DNA of 64,000 nt from DASSQJ01 sp963730165. Its GTDB lineage: Bacteria; Actinomycetota; Actinomycetes; Actinomycetales; Dermatophilaceae. How positions within the stretch are numbered: the first letter of the stretch is position 1; each line of letters begins with the position of its first letter. The stretch lies in contig CAVSQS010000005.1 of the NCBI GenBank assembly GCA_963730165.1, forward strand, positions 62,001 to 126,000, written 5' to 3'. A program made the translations under genes and the position numbers. Below, one piece after another: positions 27,243 through 35,960 of this stretch. The notes under the pieces were generated by a model. It saw only the letters and a program-made list of their open reading frames with translations. It did not search any database and was not told where the DNA came from.

Positions 27243-27965
27243 TCAGACGGACCCGAGGACGAGCGCGACGCCACCGACGAACGAGACGGCGAGCACGCCG
27301 GCCCGCCCCAGCCCGGCCGGGAGTCGAGGGGCGAGCACGGTCCCGACGACGCCACCGACGACGAGCGCCGCGACGAGCCGCCAGTCCGGCCGGACCAGCC
27401 CGAGGACGGCGACCGTGACGAGGTTCTGGACGAGGAGGTAGGACTGCAGCGTCGCCCGGGTGGAGCGTGGGGACCAACCCGCGTTCGCCGCCCACAGACC
27501 CACCGGTGGGCCGCCCACTCCACCGACGACGGCGAGGACCGCGCTGCTGACACCCGCGGTCGCCGCGCCGGCGGAGCGCTGCAGCCAGGCAGAGCGCACC
27601 CCCGAGGCGAGCAGCGCCACCCCCAGCAGCACACCGATGCCGGCAGCGAGCCCGAGCCAGCGCGTGTCGGCACCACGGACCGCGAGCGCGATGAGGGGGG
27701 TCGCGACGAGGGTCGGGACGAGCACGCGGGCGACGTCCCGCGGCCGTCCGTGCCGCCAGTCGCGTGTCAGGGGAACGAGCGAGCTGAGCACCGCGAGCAC
27801 GAGCACGGTCGCCACGCCGTCGCGTGGCCCGAGCAGCGCCACGAGCGCCGGCGCCGCCACGAGCGAGAAGCCCATCCCGGTCGCCGACTGCGCGAGCGCC
27901 CCCCCGGCGACGGCGGCGACGGCCAGCGACTCCGGGGAGATCAGCGGGAGCAGCGTGCCGGTCAC
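27243..27965 (-). CDS. TSUP (TauE/SafE) family permease
   Basis: A 240-residue protein with about eight hydrophobic helices. It has the two-fold TSUP repeat: GGALAQSATGMGFSLVAAPAL in the first half and SSAVLAVVGGVGGPPVGLWA in the second. The family exports or takes up sulfite, sulfonates and other organosulfur anions. ATG 27965 overlaps the MFS gene's stop (ATGA), making it the last gene of the monooxygenase operon. With a flavin monooxygenase upstream, a sulfur-containing substrate is plausible but unproven. Confidence 0.85.
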   Translation of the reverse strand: MTGTLLPLISPESLAVAAVAGGALAQSATGMGFSLVAAPALVALLGPRDGVATVLVLAVLSSLVPLTRDWRHGRPRDVARVLVPTLVATPLIALAVRGADTRWLGLAAGIGVLLGVALLASGVRSAWLQRSAGAATAGVSSAVLAVVGGVGGPPVGLWAANAGWSPRSTRATLQSYLLVQNLVTVAVLGLVRPDWRLVAALVVGGVVGTVLAPRLPAGLGRAGVLAVSFVGGVALVLGSV

Positions 27966-29332
27966 GAGCGGGCCGCGTGGTCGTCCAGGCGGTAGCGGCG
28001 CTGGACGAGCAGGGCCAGCGCCATCGTCGCCGCGGGGAGCACCGTGAAGCCGAGCAGGAGCGCGGTCATCGCCGAGCCCGGCTGGGAGACCTGCTCGCCC
28101 GCGGTGCTCGACACGAAGCCGCCGAGCGCCAGGGCGGCCGAGTACAGGTAGGGACCGATGGCGGTGCTCGTCGCCTCCGTCGCGGTCCAGACGCCGGTGT
28201 ACGCACCGGCACTGGACACCCCGCCGGCCTCCGCGGCGGCGACCGCGTCAGGGACCATGGAGAAGGCGAGCAGCTGGAGCCCGGTGAAGGCCGTGCCGAG
28301 GACGGCGACGACGGCCGCCGTGCCGGCGACGCCGACCGACTCCCCGGCGAGCAGCAGCAGCGAGCCGACGACGAACGTCGCCTGGGCCAGGAGCAGACCA
28401 CGCTGCTTGCCGATCCGGCGCGAGACGGCCAGCCAGAGCGGACCCGTCACCGCGGCGGGGCCGAGGAAGAGCCCCATGAGCAGTGCGGTGTACCGCGGGT
28501 CGCCGAGGACGTACGCGGTGTAGTACGGGAGCGCTGCGAGGAAGAGGTGGGTCGTCATCCCCGTGAACATGTACGACACCACGAGCGCCCGGAAGTCGCG
28601 GTCGGCCCAGGCGACGCGCAGGTCGCCCCGTGCGGTGTGGTGCTCCTCGGCACCGGGAACCGTGAAGCCGGACACCTCGGTGAGCCGCCGCACGCCGCGC
28701 AGCGCGACCGCTGCGGAGACCACCATGACGACGGCGAGGACGGCCGCCATCGTCGTGTAGTCACCACGGGAGCCGGACGCGACGAGGGCGGGGGCGGACA
28801 CTCCGGCCCCGAGCAGTCCGAGGGTGAGGAACAGCATCCGGAACATGAAGACCCGGGTGCGCTCGTGGTAGCCGACCTGCAGGTCCGACGGCGTCGTCAG
28901 GTACGGCACCTGGAACATCGCGAAGAGCAGGTTGCCGACGACGAACCAGCCGCCGACCCAGAGCGCGGCCGCACCACCGGTGAGGGCCGCCGGTACCGAG
29001 AACATCGCGACGAGGGCGCCGCCGAGGAGGAGCCCGGCACGCATCATCCCGCGTCGGTGACCGACCCGCCTCGCGCGCCGGTCCGACCGGGTGCCGAGGA
29101 GCGGGTGGACGACGACGTCGACCACCTTCGGCAGGAGCAGGGTGAGCCCCGCGAGCGCGGCCGGGACGGCGAGGACGTCGGTGAGGAAGTAGAGGAGGAG
29201 CAGGCCGGGGACGGTGATCCAGACGCCCATCCCGAGCGAGCCGGTGCCGTACGCCGAGAGGACCCGGGCGCCGGGGCGTGACGGAGCGGCCGGGGCGTCC
29301 TGGACGATGCCGGCCTCGACGGCAGCCGTCAC
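27962..29332 (-). CDS. MFS transporter, GPH/MFS_2-like
   Basis: A 456-residue, roughly 12-helix transporter. The N-terminus (YGTGSLGMGVWITVPGLLLL, then LLPKVVDVVVHPLLGTRSDR) resembles the glycoside-pentoside-hexuronide:cation symporter branch. GTG 29332 overlaps the SDR stop (GTGA), and its own stop overlaps the TSUP start. Position in the operon implies it moves the substrate or product of the monooxygenase and SDR; the compound cannot be read from sequence. Confidence 0.86.
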   Translation of the reverse strand: MTAAVEAGIVQDAPAAPSRPGARVLSAYGTGSLGMGVWITVPGLLLLYFLTDVLAVPAALAGLTLLLPKVVDVVVHPLLGTRSDRRARRVGHRRGMMRAGLLLGGALVAMFSVPAALTGGAAALWVGGWFVVGNLLFAMFQVPYLTTPSDLQVGYHERTRVFMFRMLFLTLGLLGAGVSAPALVASGSRGDYTTMAAVLAVVMVVSAAVALRGVRRLTEVSGFTVPGAEEHHTARGDLRVAWADRDFRALVVSYMFTGMTTHLFLAALPYYTAYVLGDPRYTALLMGLFLGPAAVTGPLWLAVSRRIGKQRGLLLAQATFVVGSLLLLAGESVGVAGTAAVVAVLGTAFTGLQLLAFSMVPDAVAAAEAGGVSSAGAYTGVWTATEATSTAIGPYLYSAALALGGFVSSTAGEQVSQPGSAMTALLLGFTVLPAATMALALLVQRRYRLDDHAARS

Positions 29333-30201
29333 CGGATGCCGCCGACGGGTGCGGTGTGCCGCTCGACGACGCCACGGGCCAGCTCGGCCCCGCCGAAGGC
29401 ACCGTCGCTGACTCGGGCGGCGAGGGTACGGGCCACGATCCGGTCGGTCAGGGCCGGCAGGTGGCGGGCGAGGAAGAGCTCGAGCGCGCCCCGTCGGGTC
29501 GTCGGGACGTCGCGGCGGGCCCGGACCGACAACGCCGCGGTGAGGATGGCCTCGACGACCCCGTCGAGCGGCTCGTAGACGCTCATCCCCTCGAGGGAGA
29601 GGCCGGCGGCGGTCGTCGAGTCGTGGATGGGGCTGCGCACCGCGGACGGGTACACGCACGAGACCGACACGTGGGTGCCGAGCTCGAGGCGCAGGGCGTC
29701 CGCGTAGGCGACCATGGCCCGTTTCGAGGCACCGTAGGCGGCCGCCAGGGGCAGCTGCATGACCGCCATCCGGCTCGTCACCATGACGACCCGTCCACGC
29801 GACTCCACGAGCGCCGGCACCGCGGCCGCGGTGACCCGCCAGGTGCCGAGGAGGTTGATGTCGAGCTGGCGCAGCACCTCGGCGCCCGGCGCGAGCTCGG
29901 CGGGCGCGGGGCCGCCGATCCCGGCGTTGTTGACGAGGACGTCGAGGCCACCGAGCATCGCGATGGCGGTGAGGGTGCCGGCCGCCGCCTCGTCGTCCGA
30001 GGTGATGTCGCAGGCGAGGACCTCGATGGGGTCGTCCTCGCGCGGGGCGACGTCGAGGCCGACGACATGGGCGCCCATCGCGGTGAGGCGCAGGGCGAGC
30101 TCGCGGCCGATCGTGCCGGAGGCGCCGGTGACGAGGACGCGCAGGCCCTCGGCGCTGCGGTGACCGCGGAGGACGCGGGTCAGCGGGGACGGCGCGGTCA
30201 T
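29329..30201 (-). CDS. Short-chain dehydrogenase/reductase
   Basis: A 290-residue classical SDR: cofactor loop TGASGTIG, NNAG motif (VLVNNAGIGGP), catalytic Ser in VMVTSRMAV and YxxxK in AAYGASKRAM. Asp in VGLDVAPRED after the second strand suggests NAD(H) preference. It probably oxidises or reduces an alcohol/carbonyl made by the monooxygenase. Its ATG overlaps the monooxygenase stop (ATGA). The C-terminal 70 residues extend past the usual SDR core. Confidence 0.9.
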   Translation of the reverse strand: MTAPSPLTRVLRGHRSAEGLRVLVTGASGTIGRELALRLTAMGAHVVGLDVAPREDDPIEVLACDITSDDEAAAGTLTAIAMLGGLDVLVNNAGIGGPAPAELAPGAEVLRQLDINLLGTWRVTAAAVPALVESRGRVVMVTSRMAVMQLPLAAAYGASKRAMVAYADALRLELGTHVSVSCVYPSAVRSPIHDSTTAAGLSLEGMSVYEPLDGVVEAILTAALSVRARRDVPTTRRGALELFLARHLPALTDRIVARTLAARVSDGAFGGAELARGVVERHTAPVGGIR

Positions 30202-31547
30202 GCGCGTGCCTCCACAACCGGCGCGGGGGCGAAGGTGGCGACACCGTCGAGGGCGCGCCGCTCGCCGGCCGCGACCTCCTTGGGCAGGTCGGCGACGAAG
30301 TGGTCGAAGTCGATCCGCATCATCGGCCGCTTGGCACCCCAGCGCTCGATGGCGGCGGCGAGGGCGGAGTCGACCGCCTGCTGCTGCTCGACGCGGGACG
30401 GAAGCGCGTAGCGACCGGCGAGGTGGGCGGCGACCAGCTTGGCCTGCGCCTCGACGACCGGCAGCGCGGCTCCGGTCGACTGCATGAGGCCGACGAAGGT
30501 GAGGCTCGGGTCCTCGAGGTGGAAGACACGCTTGTAGAGGGGCATCGCCTCCGGGTCGCCGCCGAGCCACTCCTCGCCGAGGAACGGGATGCTCACCCGG
30601 TAGCCGGTGGCCCACACGATGAGGTCCACCTGCTCGACGCTGCCGTCGGTGAAGACGACCCGGTCGCCGTCGAAGCGCTCGATGCCGGGCTTCGGGCGGA
30701 CCTCGCCGTGGGTGATCCGGTGGAGGATCGAGTCACTGATGGTCGGGTGGTTCTGGAACAGCCCGCCCGCGGGGGCCGGGAGCCCGTACTGCTCGGGCCG
30801 GCCGACGGCCAGGCGCAGCATGGTCTCCGCGATCCGCTGGCGCAGCCGCCAGGGCAGGCGGGCGATGGCGCCGCCGGTGGCGTCCGCGGGCCGGCCGAAG
30901 AGGTACTTGGGGACGATGTGGGCACCGTGCCGCGCGCTGAGGAGCACCGGGGCCGCGCCGGCGTACGAGGCGTCGACGGCGATGTCCATCGCCGAGTTGC
31001 CCATGCCGACGACGAGGACCCTCCGGCCGCGCAGCTGCTCGGGACCGCGGTAGTCGTGTGCGTGCATCTGTACCCCGTCGAAGTGCCCGGGGTAGGCGGG
31101 GTCGGGCCAGCGGGGGCTCCAGTTGTGGCCGTTGGCGACGACGACGGCGTCGAACCGCTCGGGGGCGCCGTCGACGGCGGTGACCTCCCAGCCGGTGTCA
31201 CGGCGCACGACGGACTCGACCTCGGTGCCGAACCGGATCCGCTCGATGACGCCGAAGGTGCGGGCGTAGTCGGCGAGGTAGCCGGCGACCTTCGCCGCGG
31301 AGGGGTAGTCGGGCCACTCGGCCGGCATCGGGAGGTCGGCGAACTCGGTGCGACCCTTGCTCGTGTTCAGGTGGAGGGTGTCGTAGGCGGGCGACAGGCC
31401 ACTGGCGTTGCCCTGGGCCCAGAGCCCACCGGGGCGGTCCCCCTTCTCGAGCACGACGACGTCGAGCCCCTCGTCGAGCAGGGACTTGGCGGCGGCAAGG
31501 CCGGCGGCGCCGGCGCCGATGACGGCGACACGGGTGGGGGTGGGCAT
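30198..31547 (-). CDS. Flavin-containing monooxygenase
   Basis: A 449-residue class B flavoprotein monooxygenase using FAD, NADPH and O2. FAD site GAGAAGLAAAKSLL (11-24), NADPH site VGMGNSAMDIAVD (about 174-186), and the FMO fingerprint FDGVQMHAHDY (FxGxxxHxxxY, ending in Tyr rather than the Trp-Pro of Baeyer-Villiger enzymes). Substrates of the class are soft nucleophiles (N or S) or ketones. First gene of the FMO-SDR-MFS-TSUP operon; AGGAG precedes ATG 31547. The upstream region has a palindrome probably bound by the divergent TetR. Confidence 0.92.
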   Translation of the reverse strand: MPTPTRVAVIGAGAAGLAAAKSLLDEGLDVVVLEKGDRPGGLWAQGNASGLSPAYDTLHLNTSKGRTEFADLPMPAEWPDYPSAAKVAGYLADYARTFGVIERIRFGTEVESVVRRDTGWEVTAVDGAPERFDAVVVANGHNWSPRWPDPAYPGHFDGVQMHAHDYRGPEQLRGRRVLVVGMGNSAMDIAVDASYAGAAPVLLSARHGAHIVPKYLFGRPADATGGAIARLPWRLRQRIAETMLRLAVGRPEQYGLPAPAGGLFQNHPTISDSILHRITHGEVRPKPGIERFDGDRVVFTDGSVEQVDLIVWATGYRVSIPFLGEEWLGGDPEAMPLYKRVFHLEDPSLTFVGLMQSTGAALPVVEAQAKLVAAHLAGRYALPSRVEQQQAVDSALAAAIERWGAKRPMMRIDFDHFVADLPKEVAAGERRALDGVATFAPAPVVEARA

Positions 31548-31687
31548 GCGGAAGTGCTCCTCGGGGTGTGGGGACGGGCAGGCATGAATCCATCAATCGA
31601 TGGAGGGATTGCCAAGAGTGTGCCCTGAACTCGCCCTCTCCGTCAAGTGATTGACTGAGAGCTCACCGCCCACCTACGATCAGGTCC
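31548..31687. promoter_or_regulatory. Divergent promoter/operator region, FMO operon and tetR
   Basis: tetR side: TTGACT (31651-31656), 18 bp, TACGAT (31675-31680), then GTG seven bases on, so leaderless. Palindrome GTCAA-gtga-TTGAC (31642-31655) overlaps that -35 box. A second palindrome TCCATC-aatc-GATGGA (31589-31604) sits where the FMO promoter core should be, downstream of minus-strand TTGGCA (about 31609-31614). Confidence 0.65.
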
Positions 31688-32326
31688 GTGACGACGACCA
31701 CCGACACCGTGACGAGCCGCGACCGCATCCTGCGCGCGGCCACCGAGCTGTTCGCCGAGCGCGGGTACGAGGCGACGAGCACGCGGGCCATCGCCGACAG
31801 CGTCGGCCTCAACATCGCGACCGTCGCCTACCACGTCGGCGGCAAGCCGGACCTCTACCGCGAGGTCGTCCGGCTCGGTCACCAGGCCCAGCGGGACGCG
31901 ATGGCGGGACCCCTCGTCGAGCTCGCCGCGACCGGTCCCGACCCCGCCGAGGTCCGGGCTGCACTGCGGGGCTTCGTCGACGCCTACCTCGACTTCTGCG
32001 TCGCCAACCCGCACGTGCCGGCGCTGTGGATGCGGCGATGGCTCAGCGACGGGGCCGACGTGGCGGAGATCGAGACCGACTACGCCGGACCGCTGGTCCG
32101 CGAGGTCTCCTCGGCCGTCCGGTTGGTGCTCGACCGGGCCGGCATGGCCGCGGACCTCGACGTCGACATGCTCGTCTTCACCATCGTGTGGACGAGCCAC
32201 TCGTTCGTGCGCGCCGGGATCATCGACCACTCGGGACGGCGCCTGTCCCCGCACGAGAGCGCGATGCTGTCGCGATTCCGTCACCACCTCCACGACGTCG
32301 TCGACCGCCTCGTCGACCGCGGCTGA
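31688..32326 (+). CDS. TetR-family repressor of the monooxygenase operon
   Basis: A 212-residue regulator: N-terminal helix-turn-helix (RILRAATELFAERGYEATST, then ADSVGLNIATVAYHVGGK) and a helical ligand-binding domain. The HTH lies near residues 12-58. It is divergent from the FMO operon with two palindromes between, the standard arrangement for a local repressor that also controls itself. The inducer is unknown, presumably a substrate of the operon. Its last 107 bases overlap the convergent CpaE-like gene. Confidence 0.9.
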   Translation: MTTTTDTVTSRDRILRAATELFAERGYEATSTRAIADSVGLNIATVAYHVGGKPDLYREVVRLGHQAQRDAMAGPLVELAATGPDPAEVRAALRGFVDAYLDFCVANPHVPALWMRRWLSDGADVAEIETDYAGPLVREVSSAVRLVLDRAGMAADLDVDMLVFTIVWTSHSFVRAGIIDHSGRRLSPHESAMLSRFRHHLHDVVDRLVDRG

Positions 32327-33563
32327 CCGACGAGGAGGCACGCGGGTCGACCTCGGCGGCGAGCCCGCCGACGGCCAAGGTGAACGCCGCTCGGGGGTGG
32401 ATCTCGGTGAGCGCCCGCCCGGCGAGCAGCGCCTCGTCGCACTCCGTCGGGGCCCACGGGAGGCACCGCACCGACTCCAGGCCCGCGAACCGCGCGAGCA
32501 CCTCGCGGATGGACCGCTCGGGCCGCGCGCCCGCGACGGACGGCCGCACCTTGTTGACGACGACGAGTGGGGTCGGCGCGGGCAGGACGGCCACCTCCTG
32601 GACCGCCCGGACCAGCCGCTGGAGGCCGACGGGGTCGGCAGCCCCGACGACCACGAGGCGGTCGGCGACGTCGATCGCGGTGAGGGTCGCCGCGTTCCGG
32701 CGCGGGGCCAGGGTGTCGTAGCTGAGCTCCTCGTCGTCCTCCACGGCGAACCCGGCGTCGACGACGACGTGATCGGCGACAGAGCGCGCCAGCCGTAGCA
32801 CGTCCTCGACGGCGGCCGTGCGCAGCTCGGGCCAGCGGTCGGGTCGCGGCAGCCCGGTGAGGACGCGCAGCCCCGGCACGACCTCGGGGGCGAGCGCCGC
32901 CAGCCCGGGCACGTCGAGGGTGCCCTGCTCCGAGGCGCGGGCAGCCGCGGCGACGCCGGGTGCCTCGTCGACGAGGCCGAGGACCTGGGCCACGCTGGCG
33001 CCCCACGTGTCGAGGTCGACGAGCAGGGTGCGCACTCCCCCACCGGCGAGCTGCGCGGCGAGCGTGACGGCCACGGTCGTGCGCCCCGGCGCCCCGGCCG
33101 GACCCCAGACCACGGTGACCGGAGACGCCCCCACCACCCCGTCCTCGTCCGGGGGCAGCGAGGGCTCGTGCGGAGGTCGCGCCCCGCCCTCATCGGCGGT
33201 GCCACCGGCGGCCTCCCCGCCGAGTCGGGCCAGCGCCTCCCCCACCGCCCCTGCGTCGCCGCCCGGGTGGAGCACGGTGGTGACCCCCAGCTGCCGCAGG
33301 CGGCGCTCGCCCTCCTCGTCGTCCGCCGCCACGAGACCGGCCACCCGCACGCCGTGGCCGGCGAGGTGGCGCAGCGCGTCACGGTCGAGCCCACGCAGGT
33401 CGGGCGAGAGGACCGCCACCCGGGCGACCCCGGCCGCCCCGGCCGACAGCAGCTCGGCCAGGTCGGCGCAGCGCCGGACGAGGGAGAGCTCCGGTGCGGC
33501 CCCCAGGACCTCGACGAACGCGGCCTCGTGCCGGTGCGTCACCGCGGTGACGACCGTGGTCAC
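32220..33563 (-). CDS. CpaE/MinD-like protein with altered P-loop
   Basis: A 447-residue protein with an N-terminal receiver-like domain (about 1-115), a linker, then a MinD/ParA-type ATPase domain from about 150. The deviant Walker A reads VWGPAGAPGRTT where KGGxGKT is expected, so the signature and P-loop lysines are missing. VDLDTWG and VVVNKV fit the fold. Related proteins (Ssd type) sit beside cpaF in many actinobacteria; here the next gene is a SAF-domain protein and the candidate cpaF partner is at 1-1130. GTG 33563 overlaps that gene's stop. The Arg-rich tail runs over the tetR 3' end. Confidence 0.8.
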   Translation of the reverse strand: MTTVVTAVTHRHEAAFVEVLGAAPELSLVRRCADLAELLSAGAAGVARVAVLSPDLRGLDRDALRHLAGHGVRVAGLVAADDEEGERRLRQLGVTTVLHPGGDAGAVGEALARLGGEAAGGTADEGGARPPHEPSLPPDEDGVVGASPVTVVWGPAGAPGRTTVAVTLAAQLAGGGVRTLLVDLDTWGASVAQVLGLVDEAPGVAAAARASEQGTLDVPGLAALAPEVVPGLRVLTGLPRPDRWPELRTAAVEDVLRLARSVADHVVVDAGFAVEDDEELSYDTLAPRRNAATLTAIDVADRLVVVGAADPVGLQRLVRAVQEVAVLPAPTPLVVVNKVRPSVAGARPERSIREVLARFAGLESVRCLPWAPTECDEALLAGRALTEIHPRAAFTLAVGGLAAEVDPRASSSVSRGRRGGRRRRGGGDGIATASRSRAGTGAVPSGR

Positions 33564-34234
33564 GAGCGCGCCCCCGCCACCCCGCCCGGGACGGGGACGA
33601 GGGTGATGCGGGCGCCGACGTCGACGTCGGCGACGAGGTCGCGGACCGCTTCGCGGGGCACCATGACCTGGACCGCGCGGGTGTCGGCAGCGCTCCCGAG
33701 CACCGCGTCCTCCCCCGCGACGCGCACGACCGAGACCCCCTCGAGGACCCGCTCCGGGCCCCGGAGGCGCGCGACACCGACGCCGTCCGACCCCTCCTCG
33801 GGGCGGTTGACGTAGATGTCGACCACCGAGCCGGATCCCAGGGCGGCCGCGGAGGTGGAGTCGACGAGGAGGGAGAGCTGCTGGACCCCGACGTCGGCCG
33901 GCCCGCCGACGCTCGCCGCCGGGATGAGCTCGCCGCGGCGCACCTCGCGCAGGGCGTACGCGTCAGCAGGCAGGGGCTGGTCAGCGGGCAGGTAGGCGCC
34001 GGCACCGTCGCCGATCCTCGCCCGGATGACGGTGACGTCGGCTGCGGTCAGCGGCTGGCCCGGCACGACCGACCGGGAGGCGGCGTAGACGGGGAGCCGG
34101 TCGTCGGCCCGGGCGACGACGACCGCCCCGGCCACGGTGGACACCAGGACGAGGAGGACGCCGACGAGCAGCCGCGAGTCACGCCACGACGGGGCGCGGA
34201 TCCGTGAGGCCGCCGGGGCCGGGAGGTCGCTCAT
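33560..34234 (-). CDS. SAF-domain (RcpC/CpaB-like) membrane protein
   Basis: A 224-residue protein with one N-terminal membrane helix (LLVGVLLVLVSTVAGAVVVA) followed by a SAF domain (VYAASRSVVPGQPLTAADVT) and a C-terminal beta domain ending VGARITLVPV. Such proteins belong to Tad pilus or Flp assembly loci, where they act on the outer side of the membrane. ATG 34234 is preferred over an upstream in-frame start because the extra residues do not match the family. Coupled by GTGA overlap to the CpaE-like gene. Confidence 0.82.
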   Translation of the reverse strand: MSDLPAPAASRIRAPSWRDSRLLVGVLLVLVSTVAGAVVVARADDRLPVYAASRSVVPGQPLTAADVTVIRARIGDGAGAYLPADQPLPADAYALREVRRGELIPAASVGGPADVGVQQLSLLVDSTSAAALGSGSVVDIYVNRPEEGSDGVGVARLRGPERVLEGVSVVRVAGEDAVLGSAADTRAVQVMVPREAVRDLVADVDVGARITLVPVPGGVAGARS

Positions 34235-34333
34235 GAGGCGATTCTCGACCAGCTCGGCGGGCCTCGCCTCCCGAGCGCCGGACCTGTGGACGGGCACCGA
34301 CGAGCGGCGCTGCGGGGGTGGCACACTGGCGGC

Positions 34334-34576
34334 GTGGCCCGCCGGTTCATCCCTCTGACCGAGGTGTCCGAGATCCTCGACATCTCCGCGGCGCAGGCGT
34401 ACGCCCTCGTCCGCAGCGGCGACCTGCCCGCCATCAAGGTGGGCGGTCGCGGCCAGTGGCGGGTCGAGACGACCGAGCTCGAGAGCTACATCCAGCGGAT
34501 GTACGCCGAGACCCGCGACTTCGTCGCCACCCGCACCGACCGCGACGGCGAGGCGGCCTCCCCCGAGGAGCGCTGA
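34334..34576 (+). CDS. Excisionase-type HTH (HTH_17) protein
   Basis: An 80-residue DNA-binding protein with a winged MerR/excisionase helix-turn-helix: FIPLTEVSEILDISAAQAYA, then LVRSGDLPAIKVGGRGQWR, then a helix and a short acidic tail. This is a host regulator type; no integrase or phage genes are near. GTG 34334 is set by the domain beginning; the upstream bases have only a weak -10 (CACACT) and no ribosome site, so it may be leaderless. Convergent with the gene at 34582 with a five-base gap. Confidence 0.8.
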   Translation: MARRFIPLTEVSEILDISAAQAYALVRSGDLPAIKVGGRGQWRVETTELESYIQRMYAETRDFVATRTDRDGEAASPEER

Positions 34577-34581
34577 GGGGG

Positions 34582-35133
34582 TCAGCCCCGCGACTCGACC
34601 GTGAGGAGGGCCGCCGTCCGGATGGTGACGAGCCGCCGCACGTTCCCGCGCCGCCGCGGCTCGCCCTCCGCGTGCTCGGCGAGGCCCACGTGGTCGGAGC
34701 CGACGAGGTCGATCGTCCCGACGAGCTCGCCCCCACCGACGAGGTGCAGGGCGACCGTGGCGCGGTCCCGGGCCAGCACGCGCAGCGCGTAGCCGAGACC
34801 GAAGCGGCGCGCGGTCCGGGCCGGCTCGGCCCCCGGGGCGAGACCGGTCAGCGAGACGAGGCCCTCGACCACGACGAGGACCTCACGGCCGCCCACACCC
34901 GGGCCCGACAGCAGCAGCCAGCCCTCGCCGTGGTCGACGAGGGTGCCGGAGACCTGTCGGCCACCGGCGAGGACCACGACGAGCCGCCTCCCCATCGAGG
35001 CGGCGAGCCTCGCGGCGAGTCCGACGAGCGCACGCTCGCGCCGGGTCCGCTCGGCCACCTCGCTGTCGAGCTCGCGGCGCTCCTCGGCCGCGAACTGCCC
35101 CTCGAGGTCCGCGAAGAGTCCCTCCCACCTCAC
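34582..35133 (-). CDS. Conserved actinobacterial protein of unknown function
   Basis: A 183-residue protein: an acidic N-terminal helix (MRWEGLFADLEGQFAAEERR), then a beta-rich part with two similar halves (LVVVLAGGRQVSGTLVDHGE and VALHLVGGGELVGTIDLVGS) that suggest a small-barrel, Sm-like fold repeated twice. I know of no function. GTG 35133 has TAGGCT six bases upstream, so it is leaderless. Divergent from the LysM gene. Confidence 0.72.
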   Translation of the reverse strand: MRWEGLFADLEGQFAAEERRELDSEVAERTRRERALVGLAARLAASMGRRLVVVLAGGRQVSGTLVDHGEGWLLLSGPGVGGREVLVVVEGLVSLTGLAPGAEPARTARRFGLGYALRVLARDRATVALHLVGGGELVGTIDLVGSDHVGLAEHAEGEPRRRGNVRRLVTIRTAALLTVESRG

Positions 35134-35195
35134 CCGGCGAGCCTATCCACAGGGCCGGTTTGCCGCATCCAGTCGAGGCGAATAGCGTCTAACTC
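35134..35195. promoter_or_regulatory. Second divergent leaderless promoter pair
   Basis: Minus-strand TAGGCT (35140-35145), six bases from GTG 35133. Plus-strand TAGCGT (35183-35188), seven bases from ATG 35196. Confidence 0.6.
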
Positions 35196-35960
35196 ATGCA
35201 AATGTCATCAAACGACATCAAAGGACCACCGAGCCTCCGTGCCCTCCGCGCCACGACCGTCCTCGTCGGCGCCGCGGTACTCGTCCGGTGGCTCGCCGGC
35301 CTCGTGCGCGCCACCGCGGCAGAGGCTGCCCGCGGGACGGTCCTGCCGACGGCCTCGGTCCTCGTCGCGATCGCCGCCGGCGTCGCGGTCCTGATCGTCG
35401 GGTGGTTCGCCCTCGGCATCGCCCTCGAGACCCTCGCCCGGGTACCGGGAGCCGTGGGAACCGCGGCCACGGCCGCCTCGCGCGCCGTGACGCCGCGGCT
35501 GCTGCGCCGTGCGGCCGGGATGCTGCTCGGCGCCGGGCTGGGCGTGGGGCTCGGCACGGCACCAGCGGTGGCGGCAGCCGGTGCCACGACGGCACGGGCG
35601 ACGGCGCACGCGGCCACGACGGGCTCGGCGCCCACACCACCGGACCCGCGGTGGGCCCCCGACCCCGACCCGCGCTGGGTTCCGGAGCCGCCGCGGGTCC
35701 GCCCGCAGCCCGACATCGCCCGCGTCACCGCCGCGCCGACGCGCGCCCCGTCCGCTGCGGAGGGCCACGTGGTCGTGCGGCGTGGTGACTCGCTCTGGGT
35801 CATCGCGGCCCGGCACCTCGGGCCGGGCGCCACCGACCGCGAGGTCGCGGCGGAGTGGCCGCGCTGGTTCGCCGAGAACCGTGCGGTCATCGGGCCCGAC
35901 CCGGACCTCATCCGTCCCGGGCAGCTCCTGCGCGCCCCCGGCCCGGAGCCAGCCCGGTGA
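35196..35960 (+). CDS. Membrane protein with C-terminal LysM domain
   Basis: A 254-residue protein with two hydrophobic helices (about 20-40 and 52-80), a third hydrophobic Ala/Gly stretch near 110-130, a Pro-rich linker, and a LysM-like domain (about 188-250: HVVVRRGDSLWVIAARHLG, then IRPGQLLRAP). LysM binds N-acetylglucosamine polymers, so the domain should face peptidoglycan. Leaderless ATG with TAGCGT seven bases upstream. The stop overlaps the Rv3235-like start (GTGA). Confidence 0.85.
   Translation: MQMSSNDIKGPPSLRALRATTVLVGAAVLVRWLAGLVRATAAEAARGTVLPTASVLVAIAAGVAVLIVGWFALGIALETLARVPGAVGTAATAASRAVTPRLLRRAAGMLLGAGLGVGLGTAPAVAAAGATTARATAHAATTGSAPTPPDPRWAPDPDPRWVPEPPRVRPQPDIARVTAAPTRAPSAAEGHVVVRRGDSLWVIAARHLGPGATDREVAAEWPRWFAENRAVIGPDPDLIRPGQLLRAPGPEPAR

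Noticed and set aside
34334..34576. Prophage or integrative element suggested by the excisionase-type HTH
   Set aside because: No integrase, attachment repeat or phage gene is nearby; the neighbours are core actinobacterial genes.
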